Shown: positions 10,891 through 23,590 of the stretch, piece by piece | Position numbering within the stretch: position 1 is the stretch's first letter | Layout: each line of letters opens with the position of its first letter | NCBI GenBank assembly: GCA_024349245.1 | Contig: JALDNG010000001.1 | Span: forward strand, 1,004,001-1,068,000 | Origin: Neodontobutis hainanensis | Lineage: Eukaryota > Chordata > Actinopteri > Gobiiformes > Odontobutidae | Length of the DNA: 64,000 bases | Reading direction: 5' to 3' | The notes under the pieces: model-generated | What the model was told of the DNA's origin: nothing | Database searches by the model: none | What the model saw: only the letters and a program-made list of their open reading frames with translations | Translations under genes and position numbers: made by a program

Positions 10891-12781
10891 AAAGATTAAA
10901 TTATACAAAGCTGAATAAAATTAGCTTCTCCTTAATTTTTCACTTATTTATGTATGTTAATGAACAACAGTGACAAAACTGTTTAGTAAAAAAAAAAAAA
11001 AGGTTTATTAATCTTGCTGCTCAGTAGTTGGACAGAGCAGAGCACTGAGGTCAGGTTGTCTTGTCCCAAGTTAACCTGTGACATTTCAACTTGCTTTAGA
11101 CTTTGGTGTGAGCTTGATGATGGTTAAATAAATATGGTAAATAGAAACCGTCTTTCTCTACTGTTTGTTACTGTGCTTTGTCTCGGCAAAGTACCACATT
11201 TATCAAACGACTGCTCTCATCTACAAGTGGTTTAAAGTTTGATAGTCACTTGCTGCTACAGCAGGACTTCTTCTGGCTTTTTAAATACTGTCCTGGTAGA
11301 GCCCAAAGGTATGGAAGCAACCCTTTTTAATAGACGTCCTGAGAACAATTCACGTAAACCTTAACAGTCTGCAATCTACTCTGTTAAACCATATAAATAC
11401 ATAAAACTTTGAGGTTTTCTGTTGTCATTTCTCTTCAATAAACCTTTTGAAAGGTTTTTATAAAGGTTTTTATATGCTTCATATTGACATTGTCAAACAT
11501 TGTTTTTTTGGTCATTTCGGTTTCCAGTCTTGAAAGTGTCACTATTAAAAATAAATCTTCTGTGAACAGTCAGAACCAGTTTAATGTTGTGGAGTTTCAT
11601 TTTTAAAGAGAACTAGTGGATCAAAGTATTTTTCTTGAGGTTCATGGTAAAGAACAAACAGATAATGTCTAAGGCCCGAGAAAGTTCTTACATCCAACAC
11701 AGACCTCACAAGTGTACAATACCAAAGGCTCTAATGTCAAAGGTCAAGGGAAGAAACAAAACAGAAGCAAACATTCAAATTTCATCATTATGGGGTTTCA
11801 AACCTGAGAAGAAACTTGTTTCATTATTTCAGAAGGAGACCGACGCTACATTTATATGCTGTATATTTATTCACTAAGGGCATTTATTTATATTAGTTTG
11901 TGTTTAAATATAGTCTGTGTAATGAACAAATTAGAATAGAACTTTACTTTATTGTTTACCTTAGTGGAATGTTTCCTGCAGCTCAAACAACTGAAACAAA
12001 CATACAACATAAAGTATAATCAGTCATTTAGACATGGGATAAACAACTTTTTAAAGACAGCTTTAGTCGCCAATTACTCCAGAGACAAGAGCTCACATAA
12101 TAACGGTGACAGTAGCCTCACCTGTTTTATTCTCATTGTACTGAACCAGATTTTATTGCGATTATTGCCTATCTCAGGTAAAGGTTTTAAAAGAAGTTGC
12201 ACAGCACGCGCACCATGTCCACGCCAATATTTCTTTTGTAGTATTTCTTGATATAAAGGCTGTTTTTTCATTTTACGCAAGTTAAACGGAGATCATCTGG
12301 ATCAACTGGTGACAGCGCTGTCCTGTTTACATCGAGTTATAATCCACAAACAGCTCTCGAATTACAGCCGTTTGTTCTTTCTCATCGACACTAAAAGAAT
12401 TATCATTATAGACATGTCCGCTGTAAAAATAATCACATCCATGTAATTTAAGACGAAAAAAATACCTATATCTGGTAAAAGTGGGGTCCTAGAGAGGAAT
12501 GCCCACAAAAACATCTGCATGTCGCAGATAACCCGCTTCGCCAGTTGATCTGTCCCCACTGAGCTACTGCCGATCAACACAACATACACCAGCGTTTAAT
12601 CAGAGAACATAAGCTGTGTTGAGAACATAACGGTAAGAACAGCTTAGCACACACCACACACACACGCATCTGACAGACGCAACTCAACATCATCAAATCA
12701 GCACGACAGTAGTGGATACATTAGTGGATAGAGTAGTGGAGAGTAAAAACAATAATTTGTCATAGGCTCCGCGGACACAAT

Positions 12782-12830
12782 GTGGATCTGTTAACACATC
12801 CAAGTCGGATGAATGTGTTAACAGATCCAC
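12782..12830. repeat. 18-bp inverted repeat
   Basis: Arms 12782-12799 and 12813-12830 are exact reverse complements (gtggatctgttaacacat) around a 13-base spacer. It lies in intergenic DNA with no neighbouring coding sequence. Origin unknown. Confidence 0.8.
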
Positions 12831-13547
12831 CCGTAAGTCATCCTCCGGCTACTATAGTAAATTATGTTTTATTCATTTTTATTATTGCACACTTACCCCA
12901 TTAATTAGCCTAGTGTATGGCTGTATTTACCTGTACACATGGCGTGGAGTTTGATGGAGCGCTGCTGGTGATGGAGAAATTGCTGAATTAAAGTTAACAG
13001 GGCTGAGCTCCTCACTCAAGATTGATGGTTCCTGAACATTTGAATTATCTTTCGCTTGCATTTGTGGTCTTTTTGACACAAACTTTAGTAAGTTGCTTTA
13101 GTAAGTTGCTCTGTTTCATTTTTTTGGGGGAGGGCTGTTTGGGATCTGACATTGATGTGGTTCGGAGACATTTTGTCATCATTATAGCAAACAAGACTCA
13201 AGAAACAATACGATTTATTTTTATAGATCAAGTATTGTGATAATTTCAATATAATTTACTTATTATCTTCAGAAGCAACTGACTAGGTCAAATAGGCCCA
13301 CCCGTAGCTACGCAGCTGCAGCCAGGCCCAACTAATAAACAAATTACAAAGTCTATATTTAAAGAATTAGTATTTAGTTTTAGATATCCCTAGCAAATTT
13401 ATTACCCACAGTCAATTATCAGCACACTCCCAGTTTGGAAAAGCAGACAGGAGCAAGACCACAGAGACTAAACCATATGGGCAGTGAAAAATCGAGACAC
13501 CATGGCGGTTGGGCACAGTGAAATGAAAAATGCTATAGCCTACATCA

Positions 13548-13862
13548 TTTGGGGGTGCAGTGCAGAGGGGCAGAGCAGTCGTCCTATAGCCCGAAAGTTG
13601 TGGGTTTGATTCCCACTCTCCCCACAGTTCATAATGTTGTTGTGTCCTTGGGAAACCCCCCTTGGCTCCAGTGTCTGTTGTATAAATGTGTGAGAATGTT
13701 TGGTGGTGGTTGGAGAGTCCATAGCTGTAAATTGGGTGTCATGTCTGCCCCAGGGCAGCTGTGGCTCCAGATGCTTTGTGACTGTGGAGTTAATAAATAA
13801 AGGATATGTAAAGCATCTTTGGGTATCTTGAAAAGTGCTATATACGTACTCTGCATTATTAT
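13548..13862 (+). mobile_element. Full-length tRNA-derived SINE
   Basis: Head with B-box-like gggtttgattcc, body gttgtgtccttggga, then a long internal region and the 3' tail with cttgaaaagtgctatat. It is the most complete SINE in the window, about 310 bases. Confidence 0.85.
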
Positions 13863-14539
13863 TATAAAATATTATAATTATAAATATGTAAAACTGACAG
13901 AAGTTCAGACAGGTGAGTGGTGCATACAATCTTTTACACTCAGCATACGTACTGTGCTCTCACTTTTTCAGGCTTATCAAAAAGAAGGAATTATTAATGC
14001 TTCACTGATCAGAGTCTTGTCGTGTCTCGGAGAAGCTCTGATGTGACTGACTCTCTTCAATCTACTGCTGTATATTTGTATATATGTAATTAATTAAAAA
14101 AATAATAATAAAATCTCTTTTCTTTCTGTCACCATTTAACGTCATAAAGCTTTGTAATAAATCCGTAACAATAGCTCTGGTTCCTGATTCAAATGTGTGT
14201 AAGACATTCACAACTTTGCTCAGGGTCATTGAATATCCAGATGAGCAACATGGGTTACATTACATTGTCTTTAGTCATAAGTATATCATGTCTAAAGAGG
14301 AAACACAATAATACATTTTTTAGATTCACAACTTCATGGAATATCTAGATGAGCCACATGTGTTGCATTAGTTCATCTAAACATGCAGTTTGTTTATTGT
14401 TTATAGTTTTCAATAGATTTCCTCTATTTATTATGTTTTAGCCCTATAATTTTCCATAACACATACATTTTCCATTTGGTTATGTCAGAATTATGTTCTA
14501 TGATTTTGAAGTGCATTTAACACCATCAGACCGCCTATT

Positions 14540-14990
14540 CTGTAGAAAAAAGACTGTGTAATACTTTGTAATGTGGTTCACTGATTACCTGACAGGTAGA
14601 CCACAGTCAGGCTGTCTCAGAGACTGTCAATAGCAGCACAGGGGATCCTAAAGGTACTGTTCTGGCTCCATTCCTCTTCACGTTCTACAATACTGATTAA
14701 AATTTTTATTATAAATGAGTCCTGCCACATTAGTACTCTGATGACACAGCAATAGTGGCCCGTATTAAAGAGGAAGAGGAATGCAGGAACCTTTTAGAAA
14801 ACTTTTTTAGATGGAACCAAGAAAACTCTCATTCTAAACAACTCCAAAACAAAAAAGATGGTCATTGACTTTAGGCACAATACACCCCCATCCTTGCCAA
14901 GCAGTGCCAAACTTGTTTTACCACCTGCATGCAACGGAGAACTGTTTTCAGCAGTGAGCACAACAAGACCTGTGTGTGCTTTGTACTTTC
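14540..14990 (+). mobile_element. LINE reverse transcriptase remnant
   Basis: Broken plus-strand frames read WFTDYLTGRPQSVRL, then PKGTVLAPFLFTFY, and later NNSKTKKMVIDFRHNTPP. These correspond to conserved blocks of a fish non-LTR reverse transcriptase in the right order. Stops and indels separate them, so it is inactive. Confidence 0.7.
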
Positions 14991-16702
14991 CTTTTGGAGA
15001 CAGTTTAAATGTAACACAGTAAAATGATGAGTGCGCTGGTCAGGGGCCGACAACAAAAGAGGACTTATTTTAGTAATAGCACAGAGGGAAGAAAAGCAAG
15101 TTGAAATCAACCCATTGGCCAATTTGTAGAACTTATTAATGTCAATCCCTAATGGTAAGTGGCTAAAAGTGATAAAAAAAATTATTTGATACTAAGCCAC
15201 AACACACACCTAATTATTCTAATTACAAGCGTTCATAATGGCATTTCCTCTAATTAGGCATGGTAATAATTTCCATTGAAAAAGTCGGCATTGTTGCACC
15301 TACAATTGATCTCGATCCAAACACAGTGAGTGACTGGATTGGACACATGATTTTACCCTGTGAGTGATCCTTTAGAAGGGTGTTGTTCAAATAGAAGTAA
15401 AAAATGCATTATCGTTTTCTTTGTTTATTTCATCTAGACACTATCAAGTTTTACCAGCTGTTATTTACTTGTCAGTTGTAGCTTGGAATGTGTGTTTGGG
15501 CATTCATCCCGTACCTACGTGGCACAGAAATGGGTTCAAGTTGAGTGACTTCTTTGGAAAAGTGGAATGTGTTTCCTCTTAAGACTTGAAAGAAAAGACA
15601 GCCTAGTGTCTACTTACATTGTATTTCTTTTTGTAATTCATCCCTTGTATTTTTATTATTCACTTTTATGCTAATCATATAATAAAAAAAAAGATATAGT
15701 GAAAGATAAGATCAAAAACTGTTACCAGGCGTTGACAGTTTAGTTATTTAGATCCATGGAGCCCAGCTGTCTGTATTTACTGACAGAAATAACTGTGAAA
15801 CACTGATGTGTGCAATGTGTTTTTAAAATGGTGATGGGAGTGATTTATGGAGTCAAAGCAAAGGTGGGGAAGATACCTGTGTGCTTGAGTGCCTTTACAT
15901 TTACAAGGGGAGGTGGTGCGTCCATCCTACTGGCATGAGCTTGTTATTAGTCACATGTGTATGAGCCAACTTATGTTTGTATTACAATAAAAGGCTGGTC
16001 CTCCTCCGATGTAGACATAGATAGCTAAAGTCAAAGAAACAAAGAACAAGTTGGTGTGGGAAAAAAAGGTTTATTGCAAAAGCGGCAAAGAGAACAAAGC
16101 GTCTTACTTCCAGAAAGTGCCCATTATTTGACATTCTGAGCATTTGTAAAATACATTACCACATACAGGTGTTACTCAAGATATTGCAGAAGGTTTACTT
16201 CATGTTAAACTTTCTAAAGTGGTTTAGAGCTGGCCAATTGTGGTTGTTTTAAATGTGCGATAGAATTTTAAGTTGTTTTTGAACTGATAAGTAGAGTAAA
16301 CAAATTCATTTTTAGTGCAACAAAAATGCAAGGTGCTGAATGTGAATAGTATTAACATTTTTTCTGAATACAACAAAGCTGCAAAGTTACCTAATGTTAT
16401 ACACCTTGTACACATAATCATATTTAATTTACCTTAACTGTGTTTTCAATTTAAATGAGGATGCCGGTGGTACATAGTAGGCTAACCATATAACTAGGGT
16501 CAGGAAAGAAACAGGATATTGAGACAACTCAGAAAATCTGTTTCCTTTTTTAAGAGACGGTATAGGCTCATTTAGAAATCAGTGACACCCGAAGGTAAGT
16601 TTTTTGTACTCGACACAATAATTTTGCATAGGGACAAAAGAAAAAACTAAATGTAGCGCTCAATGCTTGATCATAATTATCGTCTGTTTTCTGTTCACAG
16701 CC

Positions 16703-17779
16703 ATGTCTATCAAAATCGATTTTAGATATGAAGATTTCTCTTATGAACTGAATGATACGAGCCACAACAATCTAACGAACTACACAAATCTTGACACCTC
16801 ACCCTGTGCGTTAAAACCACTGGATCCAACCGCTGGCCTGATCATCTGCCTTCTCCTTATAGTCAACTTCCTACTGGCAATCCCTGGCAATGTGTTAGTG
16901 GGCTGGGTAATACGAACCAGTCAACATGCCCTGACCCCGTCGGACATCTACCTGTTTCATCTGACCATAGCAGACGGTCTCATGGCTCTGACCATTCCCT
17001 TCTGGGCTGTCATGGTCATACAAGGATGGATATTTGGCAGCTTCATGTGCAAACTTCTAAGTCTCATATTTGACACGAACTTCTACACCAGCATCTTGTT
17101 TCTGGCTTGCATCAGCATTGACCGTTACCTTGTGATTGTGCATGCCAGCGAGAGTCTAAAATTTCGAAAGAGGATGTGCAGTCAGCTGCTCTGCGCGGCT
17201 GTGTGGGCCATTGGCTGTGCCTTTGCTTTGCCCGCTCTCTTCAACAATGCCAATCGCCTGAGCAACGGCTCGGAGAGGATAATCTGCTACGACACTTTTG
17301 AAATCGGCAATGCTTTGAAATGGAGGATCACCCTGCGTGTGTTCCGTCATATTTTCGGCTTCTTGCTTCCACTAGGTGTCATGGTAACCTGCTACAGCAT
17401 CACCGTCGGGAGGCTTTTGCGCACCCGAGGATTCCAAAAGCACAGGGCTATGAGAGTGATCATGCTGGTGGTGATTGTGTTTCTGCTGTGTTGGTTGCCA
17501 TATCATTTAAGCTTGACAGTGGACACACTCCTGAGGGCTAAGCTGATTTCTAATAGCTGCACAGTGAGGACATCCGTCACCACAGCGTTGGGTGTCACAA
17601 ACAGCCTGGCTCTGCTCCACAGCTGCATCAACCCTGTCCTCTACGCCTTCGTGGGAGAGAAGTTCAGGAAGAGAATGAAAACGTTGCTGCAGAGGAGGAT
17701 GGGACAAGAAAGGATATCAGTGACAAAGTTCAGCAGATCTACTTCCCAGACCTCAGAAGGCAATGCGACTGTTCTTTAA
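16703..17779 (+). CDS. cxcr1/cxcr2: CXC chemokine receptor, CXCR1/CXCR2 type
   Basis: A seven-transmembrane receptor for ELR-type CXC chemokines, expected on the surface of neutrophil-like cells and signalling through Gi. Coding sequence is one exon of 358 residues. I chose the ATG at 16703 because a splice acceptor (ttcacag) ends at 16700, so the in-frame upstream Met at 16667 lies in the intron. The N-terminus is acidic with NDT, NLT and NYT glycosylation sites. Family marks: GNVLVGWVI in TM1, LTPSDIYLFHL leading into TM2, DRYLVIVHA after TM3, CWLPYH in TM6 and NPVLYAF in TM7. The basic, serine/threonine-rich tail fits arrestin control. Position beside arpc2 supports the CXCR1/2 assignment; which paralogue cannot be settled here. 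A polyadenylation signal is at 18037-18042. Confidence 0.92.
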   Translation: MSIKIDFRYEDFSYELNDTSHNNLTNYTNLDTSPCALKPLDPTAGLIICLLLIVNFLLAIPGNVLVGWVIRTSQHALTPSDIYLFHLTIADGLMALTIPFWAVMVIQGWIFGSFMCKLLSLIFDTNFYTSILFLACISIDRYLVIVHASESLKFRKRMCSQLLCAAVWAIGCAFALPALFNNANRLSNGSERIICYDTFEIGNALKWRITLRVFRHIFGFLLPLGVMVTCYSITVGRLLRTRGFQKHRAMRVIMLVVIVFLLCWLPYHLSLTVDTLLRAKLISNSCTVRTSVTTALGVTNSLALLHSCINPVLYAFVGEKFRKRMKTLLQRRMGQERISVTKFSRSTSQTSEGNATVL

Positions 17780-19524
17780 AACCTCTTAAAAATGTATTAC
17801 AGCTTTTATAGAATATGTTATGTCCTCTATATGTCTTCTGCCAAGATATTTTCAGTGTAACATTTAGCAAGTTCAACTTTTGCTTTATATGGCTCACAAT
17901 TGCCCTCCAGTGGTTTAACTATGCTTGCACCTTCAACCAATGCTATTTTTTAATTAGCAATACGTTGTATATAAGGTCATTAAACACCTTTGTACTGCAT
18001 TGTGCAAATGTTCAAAGTATTTTAATTAGTTAAAAAAATAAAAGCATTGTTGTTTAAAGATTGTAAATTGTTTTCTAAAATGCCACATGTACTTACTTTT
18101 TAAAACCAAACTATGAAAGGCTTAAAAAGCTAACCAGTAACTTGTTGCATAAGCCAATAGCCAGTAGCCTACAAACAAAAAACAGAAAATACGTAATAAA
18201 TACATTCACATTTTAAAGATAATGTTCAGTGTTACAATAAAGTTCATTAAACAATACATTTAAACTGATAAAGTTGCGTTACTGAGGGTTAAGATTAATT
18301 TAGGTAGAGTTCTGATATGTAATAAAATTTCCAACACATGGCATGACCGAAAAAATTTGAAGCCGAGGCAGAAAAAACAAAACTTTCAAATCTTGGATAT
18401 TGTGTTTGAAAAATACAAATAAAATAACAACCAAAACGAAAGCTGCAGGCTGCAGTACGGGTTCACGATTACCTTGAACAACAATGGCTTTGAACTGCAT
18501 TTCCCAGAAACCTTAGCAAAAAATAAAAAAAATAAAAAAAACAAAGCTGCGCTGGAGTGAGTGTTGCAGATGCCCAAACACACGAGGTATGCGCTGTTAA
18601 GTTTTCACTTGTGGTTCCTTTGAAAACAGTATTTATAATGATTTTTCTCTTTGTCTTGCTGCACTGTAAACAAATCTGTCTGCCATGAATTTTAAAAGAG
18701 TGTTTAATGCGGACAGATGCTACTTTTAGCAGGCTACACGGTTTAGCTGTTTTGCTTTCAAACCGGTGTAGCGTCACAAGCTGGCTCTGCAAATATGACT
18801 CGATAGTTTATTTCAAATTAAAAGCCACTATTACTTAAGTATCACTAACAGATATACTGCTTATTCGTGGTTTAAATATAAGTTATTTGACAAGCTAACA
18901 TGACCTGTTTGTTTTGTCACTAGAATACTAAAGTTATGCTATGAGTGCGTAACCTACGTTTGAGCTTCATCCCATTGTCTGTCTACACTCGATATTTTTT
19001 AAAGCAGTTTTTATTGTTACAGTTTTACACGGGTCTCTGTGTAGGACTTCATTAAATGTGTTTATTTCACTACCAGTTGCTTTGAAAGAAAGAAACCAGT
19101 TTGCAGCATTACCCAATTCAGTCTGAAAAACATGTTTTTATCGTGTCTGTCTCCATGCTGTGCCCAACCAACAACATTGCTGTCTTTTCAGGTTAACAAT
19201 GACAAAGGACTCAGCTGCTGGATAGCTCTTTGCAAGACATTGTGCACAGCTGTGGAATGGCACAAAGGTCGACCCTTTCTCTTATAGGAAAGCATGTAGT
19301 GCTTTAACTAACCTGGGACAACCTTGTTAAATGGTCCAGTGTTATAATCTCCGTGGTGTCTTGGTATGGGGTGGCTCTAGTCCATACCTTTTTTTTTAAA
19401 AAACTGTACGTTCATCATTTAATTGAAACTTGAAGCCAATAGTGAATTATTAGAGTAAATTTTCCTATCCTCACATAGTAATTTAGCACCAAGTTTCTCT
19501 CTCTGTTATAAATTGACACGCAAG
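17780..19524. other. Receptor 3' UTR and slc19a1 upstream region
   Basis: The receptor 3' UTR probably ends soon after AATAAA at 18037-18042. From about 18540 a GC-richer patch and a possible donor (cacgag then gtatgc, about 18580-18590) could be a 5' non-coding exon of slc19a1. A stretch near 19191-19195 (tttcag before gttaac) could be another acceptor. These assignments are inference. Confidence 0.4.
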
Positions 19525-21764
19525 ATGGTTGCCGAAGAGCCAACAGAAAGTGGAGACAGATCTGATGAGGAAAAAGAAATGAACACCAAGGAGCCTACAG
19601 TGGAGGATGGATATGCAGAGGTGGCAGTGTGCACTTCAGATGCTCCGTCTTCCCCTGAAGGCCCCCCAGAGGAATCCAGAAAGTGGAAGTGTGCCGTGAT
19701 ATTTTTATGCTTCTATGGATTTATGGCATCGGTGAAACCAGGGGAGCCGTTCATTACTCCAAATCTGCTGAGCTGGGAGAAGAACTTTACAAGGGAACAG
19801 GTACGTCTTGCTCTGTCCAGCATTGATTAAATATTGCTTTTAATGAGTGACCCTGTGGTGAGTTTGCTGAGCCATTCTGCCACGGTCAAAGTTCACATTC
19901 CTTTTAAATTGGGTCTGTGTAATAAGTCTGTCAGAGTTCAGGTTTGCTATTGAGGAATGGTAATCAAAGAATTTTAAGCACTCCTTGTCAGACGCTGATA
20001 AGCTTTGTTGCTGCAGAACAGTATTGGGAAACCATTTATATATATTATATATTAATATTCTGTAACTATGCTGAATATTGTGATATCTATTTGAATCAAG
20101 TCTGATTTTTCCCAGGTGACCAATGAGATCACCCCTGTGCTGACCTACTCCTACATGGCCGTGCTGGTGCCTGCTTTCCTTCTCACCGATTTTCTGCGCT
20201 ACAAGCCTGTTTTAGTCATTCAGGGCATCAGTCAGATGATCATATGGCTCATTCTTCTCCTGGGCACCACCCTCCTCCAGATGCAGTTCATGGAGTTCTT
20301 TTATGGCATCAACATGGCATGCCGCGTGGCCTACTCGTCGTACATCTTCTCCCTGGTCAGCCCGGTCCTGTACCAGCGTGTGGCGGGCTACTCTCGCTCC
20401 GCAGTACTGATGGGGGTCTTCACCAGCTCTGTGTTGGGGCAGCTGTGTTTGTCTCTGGGTAACATCACCTTCTACACCTTGAGCGCCATTTCAATTGGGT
20501 TTGTCAGCTTTAGTTTGTTGCTTTCACTTTGTCTGCCCTGGCCCAAACGTTCCATGTTTTTTAACCGAAATGAGGAAAAATCTGAGGCGACAAAAGCCGA
20601 AATGGATAGAATGAACCCAACACAGAGCGGAAAGACCTCTTCCTCATGTTCTAAATATCGATGGAAGGATTCCGTCTTTCTACAGATGCTGCTAGAGCTT
20701 AAAAATTTAGTGAAGTTACCCAATTTAAGGCTTTGGTCGCTGTGGTGGATCTTCAACTCCACAGGGTATTACCTTGTGCTCTTTTACGTTCACATTCTTT
20801 GGAACAAAGTCTATCCAGCAACGGAGAACAAGAATGTGTACAATGGCGGTGTGGAGGCAGCTTCTACATTATTAAGTGAGCACTATTTATTTTATAATTG
20901 TCAAAACATGTATTTACTTACTTAGGTGAGAGTTCATTGGTGTGTAATTTAATAACAAACAAATGATCATTGTTTAACGTATTTCCAGGCGCAATAACTT
21001 CCTTCATGGCAGGCTTTGCCAAAATCCGGTGGAACGTCTGGTCCGAGTTGGTGATAGCGCTTATTACTGCGTTCCAGGCCGGACTACTGCTTCTGATGGG
21101 CACCACTGAAAACATCTGGGTGTGCTACATTGCCTACATCTTGTTTAGGGGCTTCTATCAGTTTCTGGTACCTATTGCAACGTAAGTGTGTCTATTTTTT
21201 TCTAGTCTTTTTACACTGCATTATTGTTTACCTGCTAAAATATTTGTCTGCTGTCTAGATTTCAGATAGCCTCGTCCCTCACCAAGGAGCTCTGTGCTCT
21301 CGTGTTTGGCATCAACACATTCTTGGGAACCATCTTGAATACCATCATCAACCTTATATTTTCCGATAAGAATGGCCTAGGGCTGGACGTGCACACTCAG
21401 GTAAAATCCTGGTTCTCCTGGTGACAAAAAATTTCCCCACAGGGATAATAAAAATAAAAAGCCATTGAAATGTCTGCAAAATGAAATAGGTGGCTGTGGC
21501 CAAGCAAGTTTGCCAATCTAGGAGCTAGCATGCTAACTTAATTTTTTATGTTTGTTTTTGTTTTTCTAGTTCCTAGTTTACTTCATCTACTTCACCCTGC
21601 TCACAGTCATCTACTTAGTTTGCGCAGCTGTTGTCCTCATCCGTCACTTTCGCAAGCAGCCCAATACAGGAGGCGGGGCCACTGACCAGACGCTATCCAC
21701 CGAGCTGACACCCGTGGCGATCAGTTTAGAGACTGAGCCTTTGTCGAATGGGAAAAGTATTTAG
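19525..21764 (+). CDS. slc19a1: Reduced folate carrier (folate/organic phosphate antiporter)
   Basis: Plasma-membrane transporter that brings in reduced folates and antifolates in exchange for organic anions; 12 membrane spans. Five coding exons: 19525-19800, 20116-20875, 20989-21181, 21259-21400 and 21570-21764, totalling 1566 bases or 521 residues. The start is the ATG at 19525. Diagnostic blocks: KPGEPFITP after TM1, NFTREQVTNEITPVLTYSY (with the N-glycosylation site at Asn87), AYSSYIFSLV, RVAGYSRSAVLMGVFTSS, LRLWSLWWIFNS, AITSFMAGFAKIRW and FQIASSLTKELCALVFG. The central cytoplasmic loop is charged, as in the family. The cytoplasmic C-terminus is short, making the protein about 70 residues shorter than human (591). 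A polyadenylation signal lies at 22643-22648. It converges on the CD2-like gene downstream. Confidence 0.96.
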
Positions 21765-23590
21765 TCCTAATTTTATTATCCTAAACATAAACATTTCTTT
21801 CTCCATTAAAGAAGTGTTAATCATAAAACGTGCCTCTACTGCTCAGTGTACTTTAGAGCTCAGTCACATTTTTTTTTTTTGTGATCATCTAGTTTTTGTA
21901 GGGACCATTAATGCTATTAAATAAGGCAATCATTTTAGTATTTTTTACCATACACAAATTTGTATTGAAATGGTCTCCTTCCTGTAACAAATGTTAATGA
22001 TTACTATGTGATCACTTAAATCAACACTCAAACATTTGATATTAATGTTATCAGTATATTTAAATACATTTTACTTTTTTGTAACGCTAATCAAGGCAGT
22101 TGAAAATGCCTTCCAAGCAGTTGAACTTGTTTATACTGTGAACAGAAATAGGACTTCTTAAATGCATTTGTAACATACTATAGAAAAAGTGTTTTACCAA
22201 GGAACTTTTTACATGTTTTTTTGAAACGGATTACAAATGATATTTTTTTTAGTTTTTGATGTTCAGCTGCATTCTAGGTAATATTTCAGAATTAAGGACG
22301 AGCACAAATCACTTGTTTGCTGTTACCACATTATTTTGTATCTTTTGCTAATAACCTCTTATTTTTGAAAAAACAGTAAAAAAGGGGCCATGATTTTATT
22401 ATATTTTATGGTTTTGTACTGAAAGCAGTACTTCACTTTTAATGTTCATTTTTAAATTTCTGTGCACAAGCAGTATTATTGAAAATACAGTGCCAACATT
22501 GGAAATCAAGTATTCACCTTTGTAATTGCTGTGGCTATTGATTGTTTGCCAGTTTTGATTGCTTACATTAGTAAAGCATTCATTTGCACAACACAATGCT
22601 GAGAAATTTCTACTGTGAAGGAGTCTAACTGCTGTATTCATTAATAAATAGTTGGTGGATAATGATGTACATGACATGACTTGTGTTTGAGAAGTTGTGC
22701 AAATGAGGTCAGCTGTTATTTATTTTTTTGGTGCCGTTTAGTTAGCTGCCTGTTAAGGAGACCAAAAGCTTGTTTATCTTTGGTTTGGGGCCAAGATAAT
22801 TTCTGTAGCTTCAGACCAACTCAGAAATTCTTTAACAGTTAGTGGTTTAAATTATGTTTATTAAATAATATAGATAACATTTACCGATTTAGAATCAATA
22901 TTGTGTAAAATGGAATTGATAAAAGGCTCCCAGTTACCATTTATTAAAAAAAGTGGGTGATAACATGAAAACATACAAATGATATAAATATTTACATTTA
23001 CTTACACACACACACACAGTGTTGGCTGGACATTTGATTCTTTGTCTAACATTAAAATATAAATTGTTCCTCAGATGTGTAGTTACACCACAAATGCAGT
23101 AGAGGGAGATAAAGGATATCCTAGAGTACTTGCATCTGTTAAAATCCTCTAAGGATAGTTGTAAAAGCACATTATTTCACTTTTTAAAACTAAAACATTT
23201 CCAGTGCATTTAAAGGTTATGCTTCAAAATAGAAAAAAGCCACAATGAAGCATTTAGACAAATAAAAAAATGAAATGAATAACTAGGCATATTGAAGCTG
23301 CTGCAGGACATAAAAGCACGGACTGTTTTGTGTGCCAAAATTGACCTAAATGAGACAACACCTTCTATTATTCCCTTCTTCCGCTTTTCAGCCCTATCCC
23401 CTCACACACAACCCTCAGATGATTAAATCACACATCACCCTCTGACAAGGCATTGGCAGGAAGTAGACTACTACTTCCTGGTATTGTCAAGTCTCTCGCC
23501 TTTCTTTACCTTGTCACAAACTGGAAACCCTCAGAGCGGACAGATAAACATCTGGGGTTTGACAGACTTGATGCATGGTAGGCTCCTGAT

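Larger units (their letters stand above)
10001..16702. other. Intergenic stretch, arpc2 to CXCR receptor
   Basis: No convincing gene found. The first 200 bases are GC-richer and carry several cttccg/ttccgc motifs on the plus strand, consistent with a TATA-less promoter for arpc2. The rest holds SINE and LINE fragments and an inverted repeat, listed separately. Remaining DNA is AT-rich with only short frames. The small frame at 11635-11877 shows no domain or splice context. A 5' non-coding exon of the receptor may lie in the last few hundred bases. Confidence 0.6.

Noticed and set aside
11635..11877. 80-codon plus-strand frame in the intergenic region
   Set aside because: No recognised motif, no promoter or splice support, and AT-rich codon use like the surrounding DNA.
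16667..16702. Upstream Met extending the chemokine receptor by 12 residues
   Set aside because: These bases end in a clear splice acceptor, so they are intronic.
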